From: Himantopus leucocephalus
Taxonomy: Eukaryota; Chordata; Aves; Charadriiformes; Recurvirostridae
Assembly (NCBI GenBank): GCA_003993805.1
Contig: RSEF01000003.1
Location: 61,975,531 to 62,039,530, forward strand
DNA length: 64,000 nt
Direction of reading: 5' to 3'
Made by a program: the position numbers and the translations under genes. The notes under the pieces are model-generated. The model saw nothing but the letters and a program-made list of their open reading frames with translations, was not told the origin of the DNA and did not search any database. Of the stretch, positions 1 through 10,949 are shown one piece after another (within the stretch, counting starts at the first letter, position 1; each line of letters starts with the position of its first letter).

Positions 1-545
1 CCTCATGAGGTTCACATGAGCCCACTTCTCAAGCTTGTCCAGGCCCCTATGGATGGCATCCCACCCCTCAGGTGTGTCAATCACATCACTCAGCTTGGTG
101 GCATCTGCAAACTTGCTGAGGATGCACTGGATTCCACTGCCTATGTCATGGATGAAGATATTAAAGAGTACTGGTCCCAATATCGACCCCTGAAGGTCAC
201 CACTTGTCATTGATCTCCATCTGAACATTGAGCCATTGACCACCACCCTCTGGATGCGACCATCCTCATCCACCGAAGAGTCCACCCATCAAATCCATAC
301 CTCTCCAGTTTAATGAGAAGGACATTGTGGGTGACGTTGTCAAAGGCCTTACAGTCCAGATAGATGACAACCGTAGCTCTTCTCTTGTCCACTGATCCGT
401 CACTCCATAATAGAAGGCCACTAGGTTGGTCAGGCAGGACTTGCCCCTGCTGAAGCTGTGCTGGCTGTCTTGAATCATGTCCCTGTCCTCCATGTGCCTT
501 AGCATAGCTTCTAGGAGAATTTGTTCCACGATGGTAGAAACAAAC
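1..545 (-). mobile_element. CR1 LINE fragment, reverse transcriptase part, degraded
   Basis: Read on the minus strand, this encodes the CR1 reverse transcriptase from the segment before catalytic block A through the region after the FADD box. Recognisable pieces, running from high to low coordinates, are [20 protein letters not shown] (about 520-460), [16 protein letters not shown], a block A version [16 protein letters not shown] (about 365-315), [10 protein letters not shown], then [18 protein letters not shown] (about 190-135) and [11 protein letters not shown]. The frame changes near 393 and again between about 290 and 230, and the catalytic FADD box reads FADA, so the copy cannot work. 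The element runs off the left edge, so its 3' end lies outside the window. Upstream of about 545 the match fades, consistent with 5' truncation, which is usual for CR1. Bird CR1 consensus similarity is from memory and strong. Confidence 0.93.
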
Positions 546-2415
546 AGGTAGATCCTTGTGCAGAGATTTTGTGGACTGTAGAAGTAGAGGGCTGAATAGT
601 AGGGTAGCATGATACTGAAATACGCTTCCTTTCCCCTCTGTGTTTTTCTGCAGATCTTACCTGTCCCACTACTATAATTCATTTTTCAGCAGAAGAGAAC
701 AGCATGTGGCAATGTAACTGTCCAGCCACTAAGAGCAATGAGAACAACTCCTTTTTCAAAGCACCTAAAAGGAAATACAAACATAAACTGTCAACTATTT
801 CTAAAGAGCTCAGACCCTGTGGAGATCTTTTCAGTAGTTTAGCAACCTTCATGAGGGAAAGGTTTCAGGCAGGATTTCAGATCCAAGCTTTTCAGGTTGG
901 ACAGGAGTCTGCAGAGGAAGTTTTGGTCTGGGCATGCTTCTAGGATGATGAATTATTGAATTAATTTCATCACTTCTGTCTCTCTTCATTTTTCACCAAC
1001 TACAGATATCCATGTATTATGAGGGATCCCAGTTGGGTGTGAACAGAATTGATTAGCATAATTTGCCATGTTATGTAATTAAACAAACATTGTAGTTGTC
1101 TGGAATTAATGAAAGTAAGAGGAAATGGAGCTTAGCAAGTAGAGACATAGGCTGTCATTGCTCCTGAGCTGAAATGTTAAAGAATGATAAACAGCAACAA
1201 AGAGCTGAAGGGAAAATTTTGAGAGATCGATCCCGTTTCTGTCAAATTGTCTGAAATTTCATACCTTGTGAAGACCTGAGGGAAAAGAAACCCAGTGAGG
1301 TAGCATTCATCTGACTACTACAATGCAATACATGTTAACAGATTGCCATATATATACGTACTATACAACACTTTATTCCAGTCTATGTTTGATCGACCTA
1401 TAGCTAAATAATGTCTAGTAACAAAAATACATAGCAAACCACAAATTAGCAAATTAGCCATCAGACACAGATCTGTGCCCCAAAATGTTTACAATATAGC
1501 AACAAAACATTTTTCTCCTCATTCTTATAGGCTGGTCCTTGAGGCCAGAGTTGGATACAGCATCAAGGAAGAAGTGGAGGAGAGAGGGAAGGGGAGGAAA
1601 GGCGGTACAGAGAAGTAGAGCATCTCTCTGCCACATGGCCTGCAGTGATTTCTGTACCAGGTGATGTTAACAGGAGCACATAGTCTCTGCAGTGCCACAT
1701 CTATGTGGTTAATGAGAAAATAAACAAATAACCTCCTCCTATTTATGTAGACTGTGGCTGATCTGGTAATTTTATCCTGAAGCTTTGAGCACCAATCAGG
1801 GACCTGAAAGGCAAAAGCAGTATTCCTTCATTAATCTCATTGCTTCATTACTTCTCTTGTGCTTTTCTCCATTTTCTCCTCAGTCTCTGTCTCTCTGCCT
1901 GGATTTCCTTGTACTGCCTTTTTGATGCCTATGGCTATAACACTGAAGTTATAGAACTGCGATTTTGTGCTATAGAACACCTGGACCGGTTCCCTATTAA
2001 GGTCTGTAGTAAAAATTTGTGTTTGTTATATAGATCTGGCTTTCATGAAGGCAGTCATTCTTTTACCCATATAACTTGAAAACAGAACTTGTATTAGAAA
2101 CTACACATGATGAGGGCTAAGTAATAAAAAAAAAAAATATATTGTATGCTTTTTTACATGTAGCAGTCTTGTTGCAGTGGCTGCGTGGGCAAAGGCAGGA
2201 TATACAGTGCAGAGGCTGCCCCACCACATGACGAGGCAGTGATTGAACAAAGAGAACGAGAGCAAATTTTTAATCTTTATGTGTGGGTAAATCCATGCAT
2301 GGTCAGGCAGGCATACAAGTAAACTATAAAAGAGGGGGATAAAGAGGTACAAAAACCCAGCATAAGAAATATTACAGAATATATAAGGAGAACAGGAATA
2401 AAGAGTTGAAACCCT
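546..2415. other. Unique AT-rich DNA, no gene seen
   Basis: No recognisable coding sequence or RNA gene. Open frames here are under 85 codons on either strand and lack known domains. A 12-base A run lies at 2126-2137. Nothing else stands out. Confidence 0.6.
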
Positions 2416-2479
2416 TGAGAAGAAGGAGATCTAGTATTTGAGGAGATCTATCATTTTGAGAAGGAGATCCAGCATTGAG
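2416..2479. repeat. Purine-rich imperfect tandem repeat, three copies
   Basis: Three adjacent copies of a unit close to TGAGAAGGAGATCTAGCATT, starting near 2416, 2439 and 2457, with unit lengths of about 23, 18 and 20 bases. All share TGAG followed by GGAGATC, then an ATT end. It sits in a strongly purine-biased stretch (about 2400-2560). This looks like a small decayed minisatellite. Confidence 0.6.
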
Positions 2480-4618
2480 GCAAGACTAGGAAAGAAGAGA
2501 AAAGGGAATTTCATAAATGAGAGGAGGGGTGGAAAATACAAAACTGAGGCAGAAAAAAAGCACTGGGGAAATTTTATGAATTTGTATGTTGCAGGAGAAA
2601 AGGAAGACGGAATTGTTCAGATATCCGACAAAATGTTTTGGAACACAGGAACAATTGTAAACATGAGTTGAATGCAAATTAAACAAGTTGAAAAGGAAGT
2701 ATTGTATGATATCTAAAAAATATTCCATAGACTTTTTTTTCACACATATTTTCACTTACTAGTTCAAGACAGAACTAGAAATGAAAGTCTGGAAATACAG
2801 TGCAAAAGAGGATTCACACAATATTTTACAGGCAGCTACCAGGAAGGAAAGGAAGGTCTCTGGGAAAGCTTGTACTTACAGGAATTCAGATCAAAGACAT
2901 GAGGATATACAGAGACCAGCTTTGAACTTTCACATGCTTTTCTGAGCCCAACTTGCCAGCTTTTGGAGGGCCAAGCAACATACTTGAGAACAGCAATACA
3001 AAAAAAAGAATTCACAGAGGGAAAAGTGCGCAGATGCTGAACAGAGAATACTGGAGGATGAAAAAAAAAAGAGTAATAAAATATAATTACTCCACTGAAA
3101 TTTGGTTCTTCTATGCATGCCTCAACACTGTGTGTACATATTCCAACCACTGCATTATGATTCTTTGTTTTCACTTACTGTTGATTTTCTGAAGCAGGTA
3201 TTAATGAAGTAATAACTGTATATGGCAACAGAAAGGTGGCTGCAAGAGCAGAGTTATAAATCTGAAATCAGACTGTTTGATCACTAAACCATTTAAAGCC
3301 ACAGAAGACATAATCTGAATGTTGAACTGAACTTCTATTGGAGGATCACAAATGGAAAAGTAAGTGTTTGGGAGATTGAAATTGGATGGCCTGAGTACTT
3401 AGAGGAAAAATATAGGAATATTATAAAAATATATGATGTGTTTGTGAGAGTACCCAGAATATTGTCTGTTAAACTGCTGTCAAATTTTAAATTTAGAAAG
3501 AGAAGGAATTTCCTTGGATGAATAGTTTAAAAATACAACCATGTATTACAGACTTAATATCTGTCAGGCTGCTGATTAACAGCTATGATAGTGCCTTCCT
3601 TCCAAAGATAACCTGAGACAAAGAAATGTAACTTTTTCTTTAAAAGCCAAGAGAAGTTAATGAGTCTTTCATAGCCTTGAAAACATAAATCTCAGGATTC
3701 CAGGATAAAATGATGTGACTCCTAATTGAGCAAATCTCTCATATATATGCCTTACGATCAATCATGAACCCAACACATGAGCAATCACCACTTAATGATG
3801 CAAAATCTGTCTCTGGACAAGTTTGAACTCTGAGGGAGAACGGTATGGATACATCAACATTCCTCCCAGGAAGGTGTTTTGGACAAACTCCAGCTTGGCA
3901 GGTTTTACACAACACTTGCTATCTGATGAATACAATAGTCATGAAATGACCATCCTTTACATAAGAACTTTAATGGTCCATGTGTAAGAATAGCCTTGAT
4001 GAACAAGGAAAAGTTTATCCACATGAACAGTGTTACTTATAAAAACAGACACAGAATAGGGCTTTCTATATAAACAGTCAACTAAAGAAACAGGTTGCAG
4101 TGACAACTTTCTTCTCGTCCAATTGCTTATAGAGTGCAGTAATGTCCATGCAAGCCTTTGCAAAAATAACTAAATCAAGTTAACTTGTATTACTTATTAA
4201 TAATGCTATTCTGCATAATAGCCACAGCATTTAGCATAATCTTATGTTTTATTCAGATGTAAAACTTTGCAGAGTCATCTTATTGATGTATGATTTGCAG
4301 TAAATTATTCTGTAATAGGATAGCTTGAAACATGCAAATCTACAGGTGGAAATGACAGAATTAAACTCTAAAAATAAGGATGCCTTTTTTGTCTCTAGAA
4401 TTCTTTTTTTCAGGGCTTTTTTCTCTTCATGAGTGACTACACAGCTACATGATGTCTCACAGTGTGCCTGATACTCAGTTGTAAGCGGTTCTGGAACCTG
4501 TTAGTCATCTGCATGATGCATTTCCTGCAAAGATGAAGGTGTCCTCTGGCAAAGACTGCACACTGACGCAAGCTGGTGAAACACCAAAGACAAAAGCAGT
4601 ATGCTGTTTCCAATAACA
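2480..4618. other. Unique AT-rich DNA with the donor copy of a 26-bp duplicated sequence
   Basis: No gene recognised. Short open frames overlap on both strands around 2836-3192, but none shows a domain or splice context. The only notable item is the 26-base segment at 2790-2815 that recurs at 4634-4659. Confidence 0.55.
2790..2815 (+). repeat. First copy of a 26-bp exact direct repeat
   Basis: The 26 bases beginning TGGAAATACAGTGC and ending AGAGGATTC are identical to 4634-4659. Flanking bases on both sides differ between the two copies. The copy here has no direct repeats around it, so it is the more likely source. Confidence 0.9.
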
Positions 4619-4671
4619 CTTGATAAAAATGCTTGGAAATACAGTGCAAAAGAGGATTCTTGATAAAAATG
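4619..4671 (+). repeat. 27-bp insertion between 13-bp direct repeats (templated insertion)
   Basis: The 13 bases CTTGATAAAAATG occur at 4619-4631 and again at 4659-4671. Between them are 27 bases which, with the first base of the right repeat, contain the 26-base sequence also found at 2790-2815. The pattern is what a repair event would leave if it duplicated 13 bases of target and filled in a short copy from 1.8 kb away. There is no poly(A) tail or terminal inverted repeat, so a normal transposon is unlikely. An alternative is that both copies belong to an unrecognised dispersed repeat. Confidence 0.8.
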
Positions 4672-7600
4672 TGTGTGTATAATGGTCTATCCATCCCAAA
4701 CCCATATCCATTCATGATTAAACTTTTAGCAAGAAGTTATGCCTCTGGCCAACATCCTGTTCTCTTAGTAGTGAGTTGTTTCCTTTCAGCTTTTAACAAA
4801 AAATAATAAGCAATACACAAACTGAATGAAAACTATTCTAAGTCAATTCCCCCAAACCGAAAATGGTAATTAATAGCATTTGTCAAGCAGATTTCAGGAA
4901 CTTCACATCCCATCTTTGAACCCTCAGGAAGGCAGAAGCATTTTCCACCGAGTGTTTTCCCATAATTGTTCAGAAAAACAGTACACTGAAATTCCAGACA
5001 CCTTTTCTTGCTGAAGTCAGCAATATTTCATTTGTCTTGCAAGTCTCACTGGAAATTAAAAAGAAACGTCCTGGTTGCTATGGTCAGAAGTTAGCACACT
5101 ATGTGAGATATTTTATGAGAAAAACAATTTCCTTCTCCAAACAGTGTCACAACTCTGGTTTATAGAAGATGAGATGTGATATTATTTTAGAAGTGGCACC
5201 AATTTTCAAGATAGAAGAACAAAGAACCACTTTATCCTCTTTGAGCCCTTTTTTCCCTTTTGTCAAATAAACTCATTCTCAGTTCTGCAAATGCTGTTGA
5301 GTTGTGATTCTTTCCTTGACATTTAGAGTCAGCCAGTAAGAAAATTCACTGGTGCTGTGTATACTATGAACACTTGAATTTTGGAAGATTTTTTAATGTC
5401 TACTGAAGACAAAGACACAAAGCATCAAAGCTGATATTATATCAGAGGACCTTTGATCACTTCCAAAAAAAGGTGGGCATAAGACCCACAGCAAGGACCA
5501 GAGTCTTCAGTAAGTGACATGCCATAGATACACATCAAGAAGCACATTTAGAGCACAACTTTGCTGGCTACTAATGAAAGAATTTGTTTTACTGACTAGT
5601 CTGCAACTCGGGCCAGTCTCAGAGCCCAGTGTTTGCATAGGGAGAATAGTCTAGGCAATCTATGTCAATGGAGAAAGACAGACTCCACTGGAGTGAAATC
5701 CAGGGTTTCTAGGTGGTCTCCTTTAAGAGGGGAGAAAGGACTTCTTATGAGAGTCTAGAAGAAGTCTGAGCTAGCATTTTGGGGAGTATCTGGCAATGGC
5801 TTAAATAAATTTAAATAAATAGGAAGATTTCTGCAAATAAATAGTATTGACTTTGATTTCGGTATGTTTCATTGTAAATGCTGTAATACAAAATATTACT
5901 CCAATAAGTCTTACAGCAGGATTTCAACCTTATCAAAACTGTTTTTCAGTTTTTCTTATGGAACAACTCTTTTAAGTCAGTGTTGCTTCCCAAAATGAAT
6001 GGACTTTTGACGCATAGATATTTTTGGTGGAAAAAATGTTCCCCTGGAAACCACGCAAACAATTCTACACGTAATCTTGTAACATGCTTCCTAAGTGTCA
6101 GACCTCTCCCGTATCGTTCAGCAATTTTTTATCACCATGGCAGAACTGGTAGAGTTGCACTTCATGCACAAAGTAAAGCCTTTAGAAAACTGCCTAAAGT
6201 GCATGAGCCCTACTTTTCTGATCTCAAGATGAGATGAGATGAGCCCCTCATTTCCTAGGTAGTGTTATTTCTACTTCTGGCATCCTGTCAACCAGAGGAA
6301 TGTGTGGCACACAAAGCAAATAAGTTACAAGCATATCTAAACACCACCTTCTGCCTCCCCTCATTGTTATGAGAATGGATTGTATTATACTCTGCTCTCC
6401 TTTGATGAAACAGATTTTGCTCTTCATGCCAAAAAGCTTGTTTTGTACAGAAAATAGAAATAAAAGCACGTTTTTAATAAAAGCAAGATTCTGCCTGTTG
6501 CTGTTGGAAGTTAGAGTAAAACAAAAAGCTCTCGTATAACAAGTTAGTGCTAGATCTGTAGAGGTGGAGAAGAGGGGCTGAAATGCAGTGGCAGTGGGCA
6601 GTGCAGTTAATACTGTGAAGCAGTATTAACAGCACCAGGATGAACCTCGGCCAGGACAAACGAGGCCTGGCGCTTCATCTTTTGCAGGACTCTCAGCCTC
6701 TCCTAACAAGGCTGTCAATTTTTGGCACTTTGCCCTGAAAGGTAACTTGCATTGTGGGTTCCTTTAAAGCAAGTGTATAAGGAAGATGATAAGAGGCAAG
6801 CCCCCAGCCTTAATTTAGCACATGCTTGTGCGAAGCTGACTCTGTATCCAACTAGATGATGTGCTTAACTTGAAGCATCCCTCTGACACTTGTTACGCAA
6901 TCTCCGCTTGGGCCAACTTGAACACTTGGCTTAATACAAGCACCCCACATAGAAATACTGCTTTCTTACACTCCTACTGGGCAGAAAGAGAAATGGAAAT
7001 ATGATCAGACCCTTTTGCATATTTACTTTTAAAGGGAGGGATGAAAAACCTCCATCATCCAAGCACTGTGTGTGTAATACCTTCAGGCAGTAACATCCTC
7101 TTTCCAGGAAAGCTTAATACATTATCAAGACCTTCCCTTTAAATCCCATTGAGAGATACTTTAGCAGATGTTAGCTGGTGGTTAAGAAGGTTAACAAAAG
7201 AGCAGATGTGAAGATGAAAAAAAAGTTTTTAACACTTGAGTACAAGAGCAAAGCTGTGTCAGCTACCATAACTGTTGTTTTATAAGCTATGCAATGTTAA
7301 AAGGTATAATGATATAAGGAAGAAAATGAAAGCCCGTCTCTAGGACCAGCTTTGCTGTCTACAGGGCCTGACTCCACTATCAAGAGATACAGGTCAGGAA
7401 TATACTCTAGTATCTTCTGATCAATACTTCAGCTAACATAAAGTTGACTAATTCTGTCCTGATTTTCATCCACTAAGACTCTGGCCTGCTGGGATTTCAG
7501 AGACCTATCTGAAGGACAACCTGACAATAGTACTGTGTATAGAAACTTCTTGTAGCATATCAGTGACCTCTGTCAGAACTTTCCTTAGCCATCAGGTATG

Positions 7601-9249
7601 TAATGCAAAGATTGTTGAGATGCATGGTGACAGCAGAACAGAACTTTCCATGTGAAACAAATTCTTCTTTTATTTATTAAAACCAAGTAGAAATGAGGAA
7701 TATGCATCTGTGTTTAAACAGCTGAAGCTTACAATAGTAACGTGGATTTGGAGCAGACGTTCTTTCCCAATGCAGTTCTGAAGGATTAAACATATTTGGA
7801 AATGTCCCGCAACAATCCCACTCAAGCAAATCATTCATCTGCTCCAAATCATAGCACCCACTGGATAATGCTGTCACTCAACTCTGTGCCTTTAATATGA
7901 GAACTTCTTGCCTATTGCCAGGAAGGTTAAAGAGACCGGGAGAGGTAAAAGTGTAAGAAAGAAGGGTGTATCTCTTTCCTGCAGTCAGACACTAAGAACT
8001 ACTTTTGGAGTTACTTTTTCACAGCTTGGCTTCCAGTTCCAGTTGATTGTGGAGTGGTTGCTACTTCCATATTCTTTTCTGCATGAAGCGTCTGCTAAAA
8101 TATGACAAAATTAATTCAACAGCTGAATTCACGTGCTTCTGGGAGAAGACGAAACATCCTGGTAGCCCACCCTCCCCCATGTATGCTAGTAGTGACAATA
8201 GATGAGTTCCTTGTCACCTCTAAAACTTGGTTTCAATAATGCCCATATCATGGCCCTCATATGTGCTCCTTCCCTATTGGGAAAATGAGGGGTATTTATC
8301 TTTTTTCACGTAGAAGATTATCTTCAGGCTGGAAGAAAGGCTTGGATACAGGGGAAGCCAATAATATATCTTGTCCAACCAAGTAGCTTTCTCTTCAAGG
8401 TGAAAAAAAAGCTGACAGGTATCAGGTTAAAAAAGTTACTATTGTTAAATGGGTTAATGGTTTGCTTTTCACTGCTTGTCTAAGCTGACAAAGGAGGTGT
8501 TTTCATACAGAAAAATTCAAACTTGCGAGGCTGCCAGCTTCATTTCACAGACTTGGTTATTTCAAATGGGTTTTAAGAAATGCCTGAGAAACCTTTTTCA
8601 ACCAGGATATCAACCTTCTGATATGTTTCTTAAAAATGTGTTTAAGAATAGATTTTCAAAGTAGAACACACTGGAATTTTGAGTGCGCATGCCAGTTATT
8701 ATGTGCATAGATGCCTGATTTGCTTAAGTATATGGCAAATGTCAAGGTATTTCTTTACAGAGCATTTTTTGCATCTCCTGTTTTTAATTGACTCATATTT
8801 GCTCATGCAGTTCAGTTATTTGAATACACAGATCAAACCGTGGGATTGAATGGACTTGAGCAAAGAACTAGTTTACTCATCCTATGGAAATTCTCAAGAG
8901 TTAAAAAAATGTTCACATTCTTTCTCAGTACAAACCCAAGATTTTCCAATTTTTTTATTCATTGAATAATCTCCAACTGTCCTAACCTAAATATCCTTTG
9001 GACACTTAGCTGAGAATACCTGGCACCAACAATTTATTCAGCCTGGTTCAGCAAAAGAACTGGAGCACCAATATCTCAGCTAGATATTTCAGAGGAGGGG
9101 AGAGGAGATGACTGTAAAGTCTCTCTGATTTCTCCCAATCTACATATACAATTGATCTTCATTATTGGAGGGAATACAAAAAGGCTATTGGCAAGTCACA
9201 GTCGGAGTTGCCTGCTCACTTGCTCACTCATCCAGTAGATATTTACCTA
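4672..9249. other. Unique AT-rich DNA, no gene seen
   Basis: No coding sequence recognised; open frames are under 90 codons. Two weak repeat-like patches are visible. At 6814-6879 the segments TTAGCACATGCTT and ATGTGCTTAACTT are partial inverted copies. At about 8835-8880 there is a phrase like the palindromic amniote repeats described elsewhere in this annotation. Both are too degraded to call. TAAATAAAT is repeated directly at 5802-5820. Confidence 0.55.
6228..6243 (+). repeat. Short GAGAT microsatellite
   Basis: About three tandem copies of GATGA, ending GATGAGATGAGATGAG. Short and probably ordinary slippage. Confidence 0.7.
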
Positions 9250-9450
9250 AGGCGCAAAAGCACTAGCAACAGATGCTAGCCCTCATTAGGGTGTGAAAGA
9301 CCAAAGCTCAAGCCCCTGTTCCAGTCTGAAAAGCAGAACAGCCACAGCAGGGGGTGAATGAAAGAGCCCACCCATCACAGCTACCTGAGAACATTCAGTA
9401 TGAGTGACTGAGTCAAATCCTTGCTCCAAATCCACCACAACAAAAACCTT
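9250..9450 (+). mobile_element. Possible old tRNA-derived SINE remnant
   Basis: The plus strand contains AAAAGCACTAGC (about 9257) followed at a suitable distance by GAAAGACCAAAGCTCAAGC (about 9296-9314). This resembles the A-box to B-box layout of a tRNA-headed SINE with a B box of the GGTTCAAGTCC type. A second similar phrase, GAGTCAAATCCTTGCTCC, is at about 9410-9427. I remember close relatives as common in turtle and bird DNA. The sequence is too diverged to fold as a functional tRNA and I cannot name the family. Confidence 0.35.
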
Positions 9451-10910
9451 AACTGCTGTTTGCTATATCTTAGTGAACATCTTCTCAGGCATCTGTCTCT
9501 GAACAGAAACCCCATCCTTGTCAAAACTATATGTGTGTCTCCACAGAAAATTACATGCATCTTGGCAAGATACTTTGTCAAGAGAATTTCTGGCCATCTT
9601 TATCTCAATTGACAAAAGTTCAGCTATTTATTGTGTCTTCTTTTCAGCCCCACTTTCCTGGCCTCAACAATTCCTCTCTCACACCAGGGTCCTCCACTGC
9701 ATTTTGTCTTTCTGCTGTTACATAGTTCTGCAGGCTTTGTTCATCATCCTCCCTTTTCCTCTATAAGCAGCAGAGGACAATAGTTTCTCCATTATTAACT
9801 GATTATTTTTCAGGATATTTCTAATGCTGTTTTTTCTAAAACAAAGCAACTAAATCAAAAATAAAATGTGAAAATAAATGTTCACTCTTTTATTCACAGG
9901 TCTTGGAAAATTAACCACTTGCAGATTTCAAGCGTGACAGGAGCCTTTGTCTCTAGTACCCAAACTTTCTTAAAAGTTCAAACACTCCTAATGATAACGA
10001 CCTGTTTCTAGGAACTTACTCAAGGATTTTCAATAGACTTGAGTTTTTGTCCGTGCTAAATCCTATCATGAGGTCCTGAGATTGTTTTCACTACTAGATT
10101 ATGGCATGAGAAGGATCAGATGACTTAGGGCCCACGCTCTCAACACAGTCCTAATTCTTCAAGGAAGACCTCCAAGAAAATCTCCCCTCCCGTCTCCTTG
10201 ACAGAAGATTTTACTTTGTAGAGTGTTATACTTTCCATTAGATATTTCTGGAAACCGCTGATTTTCAGTTTAGCCTGTTGCTGGATTTGCTTAAGGCTCA
10301 GTTCTTAATGATACATACATACTTTTAATGAAAATATAATTTAAGAATCTAATAACATGAGAGCAGGGTTCACATTACTGCCTTTGTTCACATTAACTAA
10401 ATGTGCCAGTCCTCTGATTCCTCAGGAAGTCTTATATAAATCTTTCAGCCCTTTATGCTTTATTCCTTTAGACAACTGCCCAAATTTAGTAGTACAAAGA
10501 ATTGGTTGGAAAAAAAGCACACTGTGTCCTGCCCGCTTCACTTTATCTCCTGGGTGTTCTTAGGCCCCTCCTGCGGACGCCCAAGCACACAGCTGGCAAA
10601 AGCCATTGTTCTGCGCTCTGCAAATCAATTGCTGCCCTCTTGAACAGCAGAGCTTACATTTTTCTCATATCTACTTGCCAGAAAGACCATTCAGTGAAAC
10701 AACATCCTCTTAAGCCACCTGAAAAATAAACTGTGAGCAAAATCCAGCTTTTGCTGATGCCAAGGTGAAAAAATGTTATTTGCCTTTAAATATGCTTTTC
10801 TTATATCCACGTAACATCTTATTGTGACTAACCATTTACAAAGTAGGGCCTATAAGAAGTTCAAAAACAATTCTTTGACTATGCACGCAGCAGGATAAAT
10901 TCTAATCCCC
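9451..10910. other. Unique DNA, no gene seen
   Basis: Overlapping short open frames at 9518-9766 and 10357-10729 lack domains and convincing splice sites. The stretch around 10520-10640 has slightly higher GC than its neighbours. Nothing else recognised. Confidence 0.55.
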
Positions 10911-10949
10911 ACGCACACGCGTGCACACACACACACACTCTCACACACA
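10911..10949. repeat. CA/CG dinucleotide tract, Z-DNA-prone
   Basis: From 10911 to 10938 purines and pyrimidines alternate without a break. The tract includes ACGCACACGCGTGCAC and then a run of CA units, followed by an impure CA/CT tail. Alternating tracts with CGCG are the classic sequence type able to adopt left-handed Z-DNA, and the run is a likely length polymorphism. Confidence 0.85.

Noticed and set aside
9400..9450. Minus-strand translation with VVVDLEQGFDSVTH, like reverse transcriptase block A
   Set aside because: No other reverse transcriptase block follows, stops lie close by, and the same bases are better explained as the B-box-like tail of a tRNA-derived SINE on the plus strand.
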